The translations under genes were made by a program, and so were the position numbers. DNA of 64,000 nt from Nemorincola sp044225795 (GTDB lineage: Bacteria > Bacteroidota > Bacteroidia > Chitinophagales > Chitinophagaceae). Below are positions 17,646-25,196 of the stretch, in pieces. How positions within the stretch are numbered: position 1 is the stretch's first letter; each line of letters starts with the position of its first letter. The notes beneath the pieces are model-generated. The model ran no database searches and was not told where the DNA came from. It saw nothing but the letters and a program-made list of their open reading frames with translations. The DNA is taken from assembly GCA_044225795.1 (NCBI GenBank), contig JBGAIF010000001.1, positions 1 through 64,000 on the forward strand, written 5' to 3'.

Positions 17646-19324
17646 TGGAGAATATAGCGGCACAACAACTGACCACAGGCAAAAAAGCTTTGATATTTGC
17701 CTGCCTGTGGCTAATTACAACGGGTCTGTATATCACAGCCGCCCGTGCCGGCTGGGTGATAGATGCTGTTGGCTTCCTGTATAACCTCCGGAATGAGACT
17801 TTCTTGGATTTTATCAACCGCACCCACTCGGGCGACCAGAGCTTCTACCAGGTGCTCACATTGCAATACTATATCGGTTATAAAATATGGGGACTCAATT
17901 TCTACATGTGGAGCCTGCTCTACATTACGCTGCAGGCGGCAAATGCCTGGCTTGTCTTCATTATAGGCCGAAACCTGCTTGCTGACTCAGGAGCCGGCAA
18001 CTCGCTGCTAATCCCCTTACTGGGTGCATTGTTCTTCACTATATGTCCGCATATTTCCGAGGTGGTCATCTGCAAAGCATATTACCACTACCTGCAGTGC
18101 TTTATGTTCACCCTGCTCATCATACTCTGGGTACAAAAGTATCAGCGCGACCAGGATAGGAAGTACGTCATCCGCACATTGGCAGTTTTCTTTATCTCCA
18201 TGTTCACCCTGGAGATATTTTACATTATTCCGTTCTTTATCTTATCCATTGCCCTCTACTATCATTTTGCGCTTGGGTACAGTAAAGATGTTTTCCGCAA
18301 AACCATACGCGGATTTGTACTGCCCCTCCTGGCATTGATGGTGTTATATTTTATTGCTGTACTGGCAATATTCAAAAGCCTGCATGTGCACAAGATAGGT
18401 GTGGTTGAGGGCCCGGCCGACTACCTCTCCAAAATACCCAAATACATATTCCATATCGTTTTCCTCGGGCGCTTTATAGATGCTGCCGACAAGAACAACG
18501 TATATGAAGTATTGGGTGGCCCTGTGTTCCTATCGGTATTCTATACAATTATAGCATTCCTGTTTGTCTTCTTCACGATCCGAATCAGGAAACTTTCCGG
18601 GAATGGCAAGTCAGCTCTTTTACTTTCTTATTGGGTAGCTATGACCCTGGCATTTGTGGTTCCGCTATCATTTCCCGACAGGGCATTGCTTATTTTCTAT
18701 GACCGCTACACCTACTTCTCTCTGGCCTTTGTATTCATGCTGGTGAGCATGCTCGTATTCAGGTTAAAGAATAAATATGTGTCATATGCACTACTCGCCA
18801 TTTACGCCTTCCTGAATGTGTACTTTACACTGATGGTCAATAAATACTGGCAGCAGTCCGACACCATCAACACAAAACTACTCTCTACCCTGCCCGATGT
18901 AGGCAATAAAGCTATCTTGCTTCTGAATGTACCTGAGAATATGAATGGTGCGCCCATGATAGGCGCACAACGTGAAAGTGAATACAAAATGATGCAGGAA
19001 GTGTACCTGGGTTCTACCCCGAAGAACACCATCTGCGATGTCGCGTCTTACAACATATCATCAGATACCGACGGTGTTTACACCCTCGTTGTCAATGACA
19101 GTGTGGTTGATGTTGCGTTCAGCCAGTGGGGCAACTGGTGGTGGTATGAAGGCCATGGTGCCAGAAGCTACGAGACAGACCTCTACAAGGTGCGCATGGT
19201 AAATCCCAACAGATGGTATGAACTAACGCTTAAGAAACCGGCATCAGATGTAGCCCTGCTATATAATGTGGGTGACAAATGGAAAGTGGTGGATATGGCC
19301 AAACGAAACGAAAAACAGAACTAA
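17645..19324 (+). CDS. Polytopic GT-C-like membrane protein, tandem paralogue 3
   Basis: The 559-residue paralogue starts within the TAATG overlap with paralogue 2. It repeats AGWVIDAVGFLYNLRNETFL (Asp40), LQAANAWLVFIIGRNLL, and FTICPHISEVVICKAYYHYL (residues 131-150). The C-terminal domain has LLNVPENMNGAPMIGAQRES and SQWGNWWWYEGHGARSYET from residue 493, ending WKVVDMAKRNEKQN. About ten membrane spans are expected. It ends the operon and overlaps the convergent arsC gene by 4 bases. Three copies side by side suggest different acceptors or donor sugars, or a multi-subunit complex; this is inference. An alternative is a transporter-like or polymerase-like protein of a new family. Confidence 0.65.
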   Translation: MENIAAQQLTTGKKALIFACLWLITTGLYITAARAGWVIDAVGFLYNLRNETFLDFINRTHSGDQSFYQVLTLQYYIGYKIWGLNFYMWSLLYITLQAANAWLVFIIGRNLLADSGAGNSLLIPLLGALFFTICPHISEVVICKAYYHYLQCFMFTLLIILWVQKYQRDQDRKYVIRTLAVFFISMFTLEIFYIIPFFILSIALYYHFALGYSKDVFRKTIRGFVLPLLALMVLYFIAVLAIFKSLHVHKIGVVEGPADYLSKIPKYIFHIVFLGRFIDAADKNNVYEVLGGPVFLSVFYTIIAFLFVFFTIRIRKLSGNGKSALLLSYWVAMTLAFVVPLSFPDRALLIFYDRYTYFSLAFVFMLVSMLVFRLKNKYVSYALLAIYAFLNVYFTLMVNKYWQQSDTINTKLLSTLPDVGNKAILLLNVPENMNGAPMIGAQRESEYKMMQEVYLGSTPKNTICDVASYNISSDTDGVYTLVVNDSVVDVAFSQWGNWWWYEGHGARSYETDLYKVRMVNPNRWYELTLKKPASDVALLYNVGDKWKVVDMAKRNEKQN

Positions 19325-19713
19325 TTGTCCATCTGCGTTATCAATGCCTTCACTTTGTCACCGATCAGGTCTCTTACGGCATTGAATTCCACGGGCTCCA
19401 TTTCTCTCGGATCAGGAATATTCCAGTCCAAACGATGAACAGCCCTGACCAGCGGGCATGCATCTCCGCAACCCATAGTGACCGCATATTCAAATTCTTC
19501 GTCCGGCAGGTCGTCCAAAGATTTTGAAGTGTGTACCGACAGATCATAGCCCAGCTCTTTCATGGCGGCTATAGCTTTAGGATTTACCCTGCCCGACGGA
19601 CGGGACCCCGCACTATATGCGGTCACTTTCCCTGCTCCGTAAATATTGGCAAAAGCCTGTGCCATCTGGCTCCTGTTACTATTCTCTATGCATACAAAAA
19701 GTACATGCTTCAT
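19321..19713 (-). CDS. arsC: Arsenate reductase, thioredoxin-type LMW-phosphatase fold
   Basis: The start at 19713 gives MKHVLFVCIENSNRSQMAQA and a 130-residue protein; longer frames upstream run into the aquaporin gene. The P-loop CIENSNRS (Cys8 to Ser15) is the low-molecular-weight phosphatase signature. TMGCGDACP supplies two further Cys seven residues apart, like the redox relay of the S. aureus ArsC class, and WNIPDPREM carries the general-acid Asp. It reduces arsenate to arsenite using thioredoxin. Its ATG overlaps the aquaporin stop (ATGA), so translation is coupled. It is the last gene of the arsR-arsM-aquaporin-arsC operon and overlaps the convergent membrane-protein gene by 4 bases. 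Confidence 0.93.
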   Translation of the reverse strand: MKHVLFVCIENSNRSQMAQAFANIYGAGKVTAYSAGSRPSGRVNPKAIAAMKELGYDLSVHTSKSLDDLPDEEFEYAVTMGCGDACPLVRAVHRLDWNIPDPREMEPVEFNAVRDLIGDKVKALITQMDN

Positions 19714-20360
19714 ATTTGCTGTTTTTTTGACAATAATCCGAATACAGGCACCGCCGCCATTGCTCCGCATAAAGGGCCTGCCAGGTATATCCATATATGC
19801 TCCATATGCCCGCTGGCTATTGCCGGGGCCAGCGACCGCACAGGATTCATGGATGCCCCGCAAACCGGTCCTGCAAACATAGCCTCGAGTGCAACAACTC
19901 CACCTATGGCTATACCCGCAAACATCCCCTGCTCCTTACTGCCCGTTGCTACGTTAAAGATCACCAGCATCAGGAAAAAAGTAAGTATGAACTCCAGTAC
20001 GAACGATTGTATCTCCGAACCTGCGGGCATAGTAGCCCCAAGAAATTGATGATCCGGAAAAAGTATTTTTAACGTAAGGCTTGCCGCAAGCGCGCCTGCC
20101 ATTTGAGCTGCTATATACGGCGCCAGCGACCTTGCCGGGAATCGGCCTGCGGCCGTGAATGCGATGCTCACCGCGGGGTTCAGATGCGCGCCCGAAATAT
20201 CTCCGAATGCATAGATCATGCTCATCACTACCAGCCCAAAGGTCACGGCCACACCGGAGTGCGTGATCACCCCGCCATACTGCTGATTGATAATGATGGC
20301 GCCCGTGCCGGCAAACACCAGCGCGTAAGTACCCAATATTTCCGCTAATATCTTCTTCAT
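19710..20360 (-). CDS. Aquaporin-family channel of the arsenic operon
   Basis: The start at 20360 gives MKKILAEILGTYALVFAGTG and a 216-residue MIP-family channel. The first pore motif is GAHLNPAVS. The second is SMNPVRS, with Val in place of the usual Ala. Six membrane spans fit the hydrophobic pattern. The ATG overlaps the arsM stop (TAATG) and its own stop overlaps arsC, so it belongs to the arsenic operon. In Sinorhizobium meliloti an aquaporin (AqpS) in an ars operon lets arsenite leave the cell. By analogy this protein would pass neutral arsenite or a methylated arsenic species, replacing ArsB or Acr3. A general glycerol or water channel is the alternative. Confidence 0.88.
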   Translation of the reverse strand: MKKILAEILGTYALVFAGTGAIIINQQYGGVITHSGVAVTFGLVVMSMIYAFGDISGAHLNPAVSIAFTAAGRFPARSLAPYIAAQMAGALAASLTLKILFPDHQFLGATMPAGSEIQSFVLEFILTFFLMLVIFNVATGSKEQGMFAGIAIGGVVALEAMFAGPVCGASMNPVRSLAPAIASGHMEHIWIYLAGPLCGAMAAVPVFGLLSKKQQI

Positions 20361-21196
20361 TAGTTGCAACAATCTGGCCCGCAGCACGCCTCTGGTTTAC
20401 GTGCAAACACAGTGATACTGTATATCCCGGTATTACTATTCTGAAACGCAACGATCTCTTCTGCCGGTAAATAAGTTCTTAATATATCCTCCGGCACCAC
20501 TATTGCCTTTTCTTTTTGCAGGATGATGTCCTTAAATCCATTCTCTTTTATCAACCGCAGATATTCTTCTTTCTGAATAGCCCCCGATATGCAGCCTGCA
20601 TACATTTCCGCAGCAGACCTGATTTTATCAGGCAGTTCCCCGGACAATACTACATCTGAAATGCTGAAATGTCCTCCCGGCTTCAATATGCGGTATATCT
20701 CTTTGAACACATTATTCTTATTCGGCACCAGGTTCAGCACACAGTTGCTCACTACCACGTTAGCGGCATTCGCCGTCATGGGCATCTTCTCTATATCCCC
20801 GGATCGGAACTCCACATTATTGAATCCCAATTTCTCCGCGTTGGCCCTTGCCTTGTCTATCATTGCTTCGGTAAAATCAATACCTATTACCTTGCCGGTC
20901 TCACCCGTCAACGATCTGGCAACAAAGCAATCGTTACCGGCTCCGCTGCCTAGGTCCACAACTACGTCTCCTTTCTTTATTTGAGCAAATTCAGTCGGCA
21001 GCCCGCAACCCAGTCCCAGGTCGGCGTCAGCACTATATCCTTCCAGTTTGGTATAATCATCACTCATGATGTTATAGACCTCTGTACTACAGCAGCCCGA
21101 TCCGCAACAGGAGCTCATATTTGTCTCCTTGTCTTGCAGGGCTATCTCGCTATATTTCTGCCTTACCAGTTCTTTCAATTCTTGTTCCGTTTGCAT
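20360..21196 (-). CDS. arsM: Arsenite S-adenosylmethionine methyltransferase
   Basis: The start at 21196 (MQTEQELKELVRQKYSEIAL) gives 278 residues. VVVDLGSGAGNDCF at 78-91 is the AdoMet-binding loop, and GIDFTEAMIDKAR follows. The arsenic-binding Cys residues are in the expected places: Cys64 in LGLGCGLP, Cys152 in SNCVLNLVP and Cys202 in AGCISGA; the 50-residue gap between the last two matches characterised ArsM. An N-terminal SSCCGSGCC and a C-terminal CCGPDCC add Cys clusters. It methylates trivalent arsenic in the cytoplasm, forming methylated arsenicals. It lies 25 bases after arsR and overlaps the aquaporin start. Confidence 0.95.
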   Translation of the reverse strand: MQTEQELKELVRQKYSEIALQDKETNMSSCCGSGCCSTEVYNIMSDDYTKLEGYSADADLGLGCGLPTEFAQIKKGDVVVDLGSGAGNDCFVARSLTGETGKVIGIDFTEAMIDKARANAEKLGFNNVEFRSGDIEKMPMTANAANVVVSNCVLNLVPNKNNVFKEIYRILKPGGHFSISDVVLSGELPDKIRSAAEMYAGCISGAIQKEEYLRLIKENGFKDIILQKEKAIVVPEDILRTYLPAEEIVAFQNSNTGIYSITVFARKPEACCGPDCCN

Positions 21197-21221
21197 AATA
21201 TCCGTTTTTAGAATTTGATCA

Positions 21222-21566
21222 TTAACAACAGCCCGGAGCACATGACAACTGATCCGGCTTAATATCTACAAAAAACGACTCGAACAGCTTTTTATGCTTA
21301 TCCCATGTTTTGGGGTCTATACAATAGCACACACTTGTACCCTCTATGGTGCCCTGTATCAGCCCCGCCTGTTTCAGTTCCTTCAGGTGCTGGGAAATAG
21401 TGGCCTGCGCAAGCCCCAATTCCTCCACCAGGTCGTTACAGATACAGCCGTTTATCTTCACCAGGTGCTGCAGTATCGCTATCCGCGCCGGGTGCCCCAA
21501 AGCCTTGGCTATATTGGCCAGTTCGTTTTGCTTTTTAGTAAAAAGGTCAGTTTTTGTCGCTCCCAA
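21222..21566 (-). CDS. arsR: ArsR family arsenic-responsive repressor (TTG start)
   Basis: The 114-residue winged-helix protein has IAKALGHPARIAILQHL followed by NGCICNDLVEELGLAQATIS, with a CIC metalloid-sensing pair before the recognition helix, and a C-terminal CAPGCC. The reading frame contains no ATG near the N-terminus. A TTG at 21566 gives MGATKTDLF, the usual N-terminus of this Bacteroidota subfamily as I know it. An in-frame stop lies about 20 bases upstream, so the start cannot be far away. It represses the ars operon until arsenite binds. A dyad-symmetric AT-rich site lies 13 bases upstream, between this gene and the divergent acetyltransferase. Confidence 0.92.
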   Translation of the reverse strand: MGATKTDLFTKKQNELANIAKALGHPARIAILQHLVKINGCICNDLVEELGLAQATISQHLKELKQAGLIQGTIEGTSVCYCIDPKTWDKHKKLFESFFVDIKPDQLSCAPGCC

Positions 21567-21578
21567 ATCTATCGCTTT

Positions 21579-21594
21579 ATTGCAATATTACGAT
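21579..21594. promoter_or_regulatory. Candidate ArsR operator
   Basis: ATTGCAATATTACGAT is a 16-base imperfect palindrome in which 12 of 16 positions are symmetric, centred on AATATT. It lies 13 bases upstream of arsR and 60 bases upstream of the divergent acetyltransferase. The placement would let one site control both transcripts. The assignment to ArsR is inferred from position and symmetry. Confidence 0.55.
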
Positions 21595-21654
21595 TAAAAG
21601 ATGACCCGGCAAAATAATTTTCTGTCAACGGGCGCATAATGCTAATTTTAGGCC

Positions 21655-22155
21655 ATGGTACGCACTGCTACTCCCGCCGACACGCAAGCCATATGCGATA
21701 TTTATAACCATTTTGTGCTGCACTCAGTGGTCACATTCGAAGAAATACCGGTAACGCTTGCTGAAATGCAGCAACGGATCACAGATGTACAAGCTAAGTA
21801 TCACTGGCTGGTGTGGGAAGAAGGTGGTGCTGTCATTGGATATGCATATGCAGGGCAATGGAAAGTACGTGCCGCCTACCGGCATACCGTGGAGGCAAGC
21901 GTCTATCTGTTACCCGGACATACTGGTAAAGGCATTGGCAAAAAACTCTACGGCGCGCTGATGGAACAACTACGGGAGAAGAACATACATGCTGTGATAG
22001 GTGGCGTAGCCCTGCCCAACGATGCCAGTATCAGGCTGCACGAAAGCATGGGATTTAGAAAGATCGGGCAGTTCATGGAAGTGGGATGGAAGTTCAACCG
22101 TTGGGTTGACGTTGGTTATTGGGAGCTGATCCTGCATACTTGTTCAGACCATTAA
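21655..22155 (+). CDS. GNAT acetyltransferase of the PAT/ArsN1 type
   Basis: The 166-residue protein has the phosphinothricin-acetyltransferase layout. VRTATPADTQAICDIYNHFV is at the start, VTFEEIPVT near residue 26, and the acetyl-CoA loop LLPGHTGKGIGKKLYGAL near 83-100. GVALPNDASIRLHESMGFRK and VGWKFNRWVDVGYWELIL follow. This family N-acetylates phosphinothricin, methionine sulfoximine or related amino acids. The ArsN1 branch acetylates arsinothricin and is found in ars operons. Divergent placement beside arsR, across the candidate operator, makes the ArsN1 reading attractive. From sequence alone a general PAT/YncA-like role cannot be excluded. Confidence 0.85.
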   Translation: MVRTATPADTQAICDIYNHFVLHSVVTFEEIPVTLAEMQQRITDVQAKYHWLVWEEGGAVIGYAYAGQWKVRAAYRHTVEASVYLLPGHTGKGIGKKLYGALMEQLREKNIHAVIGGVALPNDASIRLHESMGFRKIGQFMEVGWKFNRWVDVGYWELILHTCSDH

Positions 22156-22190
22156 GCTGCTTTTGTTTATTTTGTAGCATAATCCACTGC

Positions 22191-23534
22191 TTGTCTTCAG
22201 ACAATACACATAAATTAGAAAGAGGGCTTTCCCTTACACAGGCCACTGCTATCAATATGATAGATATGGTGGGCATCGGCCCGTTTGTTACTATGTCCAT
22301 CATTGTTGGCATGATGCACGGGCCCGCCAGTATTTATGCCTGGCTGCTGGGAGCATGCCTTGCCTATATGGATGGCATGGTGTGGGCAGAGATGGGCGCC
22401 AGGTGGCCGGAAGCCGGAGGTAGCTATGTCTTTCTCAGGAAATTGTTCACTGGCACCAAAATAGAGAAATTGATGCCGTTCCTGTTCATCTGGCAAACCA
22501 CCATACAGGCCCCACTGGTGATTGCCAGCGGAGCTATAGGCTTTTCCAAGTACTTCTCCTACCTCATCCCATTGACCGATATAGAAAAGAAAGCTGTCAG
22601 CGGCACGCTTGTCATTCTGCTTGTCGCGCTCCTCTACAGAAATATCAGGAGCATAGGGAAAATATCTGTGGTTCTGTGGTTCATAACAGGCGGCACCATT
22701 CTCTGGCTTATCGGTTCGGGTATCGGCCATTTCAATGCCGCACAGGCTATTGACTTTTCCTTTCAAGGTTTCGATGCCAGTTCATTATTGTTCGCCGCAC
22801 TCGGCAAGTCCTCTCTGAATGCAGTTTATTCCTACCTCGGCTATTACAATGTCTGCCATCTTGGTGCCGAGATAAAAGACCCGGCAAGGAATATACCGCG
22901 TAGCATTCTCATTTCCATTACGGGTATAGCCATTCTCTACCTCGGTATGCAAACAATGATACTTGGCGTTCTCCCGTGGGAAACAGTCGCCAAATCCGAC
23001 TTTGTTGCCAGTCTCTATTTCGAGCACATTTACGCCAGCAAATTGGTGGGGCAGGTAGCTACCGGTCTTATTCTCATCATTGCCCTTGCCTCTCTCTTCT
23101 CAGCCATTCTAGGCTATTCGCGCATACCTTATGCAGCAGCTCAGAATGGCGATTTCTTTGAAGTATTTGCCAAGGTGCACCCCAAACATAAGTTCCCGCA
23201 TGTCTCCCTGTTAGCAATTGGCGCATTAGGCTTTCTATTCAGCCTGTTGTTCCGCCTAGGCGAAGTGATCACCGCAATATTGATGATGCGGATACTGATA
23301 CAGTTCGTATCTCAGGCGGTAGGCGTCATCGCCTGGCACTATTGTAAAAAGCATGACGACCGTCCATTCACAATGCCGCTCTTTCCTCTGCCGGCAATCT
23401 TAAGCATAGCCATATGGATGTTCATCTTCTTCAGCAATGAGACGAAGTTTCAGCTATATGCTCTGGGGATCATTACCTCTGGAACTATAGCTTATTATCT
23501 CAGAGAATCACTCTCTAAGCGTGTATCAGCATAG
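22191..23534 (+). CDS. APC superfamily amino-acid permease (TTG start likely)
   Basis: The conserved N-terminus of this family (LERGLSLTQATAINMIDMVG) begins soon after a TTG at 22191, which I take as the start, giving 447 residues. The earlier ATG at 22119 lies inside the preceding acetyltransferase gene and adds an atypical Cys-rich stretch. The protein is polytopic with about twelve spans. It shows GIGPFVTMS in helix 1, the unwound-helix motif of APC transporters, and WAEMGARWPEAGGSYVFLR near helix 2-3. It would import amino acids or related amines by cation coupling. The gene ends by overlapping the convergent dioxygenase gene by 20 bases. The substrate cannot be told from sequence. Confidence 0.87.
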   Translation: MSSDNTHKLERGLSLTQATAINMIDMVGIGPFVTMSIIVGMMHGPASIYAWLLGACLAYMDGMVWAEMGARWPEAGGSYVFLRKLFTGTKIEKLMPFLFIWQTTIQAPLVIASGAIGFSKYFSYLIPLTDIEKKAVSGTLVILLVALLYRNIRSIGKISVVLWFITGGTILWLIGSGIGHFNAAQAIDFSFQGFDASSLLFAALGKSSLNAVYSYLGYYNVCHLGAEIKDPARNIPRSILISITGIAILYLGMQTMILGVLPWETVAKSDFVASLYFEHIYASKLVGQVATGLILIIALASLFSAILGYSRIPYAAAQNGDFFEVFAKVHPKHKFPHVSLLAIGALGFLFSLLFRLGEVITAILMMRILIQFVSQAVGVIAWHYCKKHDDRPFTMPLFPLPAILSIAIWMFIFFSNETKFQLYALGIITSGTIAYYLRESLSKRVSA

Positions 23535-24402
23535 ACCGCATAGAGATAGATGCCATATCAAACTGATCATTGAAGTACGTGATCTTCTCACCTTTCTGCT
23601 GCAGGCCCAGTATGTAGAATAACGGCAGCAAGTGGTCATAGGTAGGGTGAGCCATTGTAGCTGTTGTGCCTAATAGCTTCTGATATTCCAGTATCGATTT
23701 ATGGTCACCCTTGTTCATCCAGTCCGTGAACTTTGTATCAAATTCCAGTGCCCAGTCAAACACTTTGTTGCCACCACTCCAGTCCACCTTGCCCAGGTTA
23801 TGCACCAGGTTACCACTGCCTATGATGAGCACACCCTTATCGCGCAGCTTGCTGAGTTGCTTGCCTATCTCGTAGTGATAGGTCGGTGGCTGGTCATAGT
23901 CGAGGCTGAGCTGGTACACTGGTATATCTGCAGCAGGGTACATGGGCAGTAACACGCTCCAGGTACCATGGTCCAGCCCCCAGCTATCATCGGTCTGCAG
24001 GTGGCTGTAGGTAACTGCCTCCTTCGTCATTTTCGCAAACTCCGGCGTACCCGGTGCCGGGTATTGCACATCAAATAATTGCTGCGGGAAGCCGCCAAAA
24101 TCATGTATGGTCTTCGGCTTCGCATTACCAGTCACGCGTGTACCCTTCGTTATCCAGTGGGCGGAGACAGATAGTATCGCCCGGGGTCTGGGGAGTGTCT
24201 TCCCCATCGATCGCCAGTTGTCACTGTAAATATTCTTTTCGATCGCATTCATAGGATTACCATGTCCTACAAATAATACCGGCATCCTCTGTGATGGTGC
24301 CAGGCTATTTCCCAATGCCGTAAGTGCGGATAAAGATGACATACCTGTTATTTGTGCTGCGGCCAGCAGGCCACCCGCTTTTATTAAAGATCGCCTGTGC
24401 AT
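23515..24402 (-). CDS. 4,5-DOPA extradiol dioxygenase-like protein (YgiD/DODA)
   Basis: The 295-residue protein starts MHRRSLIKAGGLLAAAQ, a short twin-arginine-like or anchoring signal absent from E. coli YgiD. The LigB-type domain has its metal and active-site His residues: His47 in VGHGNPMNA, His82 in VSAHWIT, His145 in GLDHGTW, His201 in NLVHNLG, and His257 in PTYDHLLPL. The spacing mirrors that of YgiD. Family members cleave catechol rings such as DOPA using a divalent metal. The likely export signal suggests a periplasmic form acting on aromatic compounds; the substrate is unknown. It overlaps the convergent permease by 20 bases. Confidence 0.88.
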   Translation of the reverse strand: MHRRSLIKAGGLLAAAQITGMSSLSALTALGNSLAPSQRMPVLFVGHGNPMNAIEKNIYSDNWRSMGKTLPRPRAILSVSAHWITKGTRVTGNAKPKTIHDFGGFPQQLFDVQYPAPGTPEFAKMTKEAVTYSHLQTDDSWGLDHGTWSVLLPMYPAADIPVYQLSLDYDQPPTYHYEIGKQLSKLRDKGVLIIGSGNLVHNLGKVDWSGGNKVFDWALEFDTKFTDWMNKGDHKSILEYQKLLGTTATMAHPTYDHLLPLFYILGLQQKGEKITYFNDQFDMASISMRSMLIHA

Positions 24403-24554
24403 AACTCAAAAGTAATCAGCCAAAAACAAAACGTCATTGACCACGATCATAATTTTTCACAAAGTTACGTGTATATACATTTAAAATGAGACCGGCCTCA
24501 TTATAGCGGTATAGAAACAGGCTATGCGCTTGTTTTTACCTACATTTATGTACC

Positions 24555-25178
24555 ATGGCAAAGAAACAAGATCGTCCGTATCTCGAGCATCTCTCCGCCG
24601 ACAAAAAACTAAAACGGCTGCTGGATACGGTACAACCATACCAACTGAAGAAAAGAAAGAACATCTGCCTGCGCCTCTGTGCATCTATCATGAGCCAGCA
24701 ACTATCCACAAAAGTAGCCGAAGTCATCTTCAAGCGCTTCCTGGAGCTGTATGGCGGCGATGAGCCAACTCCTCAACAGATCATCGATACGCCATTCGAT
24801 AAGCTCCGGGCCATTGGCCTCTCGAATGCCAAGGTAAACTATGTGCAGAATGTCGCGCGGTATCTGCTGGAACATAACACCGACGACAGGAAGCTCTATA
24901 AAATGACCAATGAAGAGGTCATTGATTTTCTCACACCCATCAAGGGCGTTGGCAAGTGGACAGTGGAGATGCTGCTTATGTTCACACTCGGCAGGGAAGA
25001 TGTATTTGCGGTTGATGACCTCGGCATACAGCAGGCCATGTGCAAGGTGTACAAAATAGACCCCGCTGATAAGAAAGCTATGAAGGAAAAGATGCTGAAG
25101 ATATCGGCAAAGTGGTCGCCATACCGCACATACGCGTGCTTCTACCTGTGGAAGTACAAAGATACAAAAGTGAAATAG
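24555..25178 (+). CDS. DNA-3-methyladenine glycosylase, AlkA-like HhH-GPD
   Basis: The 207-residue protein belongs to the helix-hairpin-helix GPD superfamily. ICLRLCASIMSQQLSTKVAE is near residues 37-56. The hairpin FLTPIKGVGKWTVEMLLMFT is at 125-144. The catalytic loop EDVFAVDDLGIQQA holds Asp155. There are no Cys residues for an iron-sulfur cluster, which separates it from MutY/Nth and fits AlkA. It removes alkylated bases from DNA, starting base-excision repair. It sits 18 bases upstream of a J-domain gene on the same strand, possibly co-transcribed. It lacks the AlkA N-terminal TBP-like domain, as do many bacterial short forms. Confidence 0.92.
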   Translation: MAKKQDRPYLEHLSADKKLKRLLDTVQPYQLKKRKNICLRLCASIMSQQLSTKVAEVIFKRFLELYGGDEPTPQQIIDTPFDKLRAIGLSNAKVNYVQNVARYLLEHNTDDRKLYKMTNEEVIDFLTPIKGVGKWTVEMLLMFTLGREDVFAVDDLGIQQAMCKVYKIDPADKKAMKEKMLKISAKWSPYRTYACFYLWKYKDTKVK

Positions 25179-25196
25179 CTTACTTTCGTCGGGGCA

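Noticed and set aside
19714..19863. Longer N-terminus for ArsC
   Set aside because: The extra 50 residues overlap the aquaporin gene and precede the canonical MKHVLFVC start.
22119..22190. Earlier ATG for the amino-acid permease
   Set aside because: It lies inside the upstream acetyltransferase gene and gives an atypical Cys-rich N-terminus.
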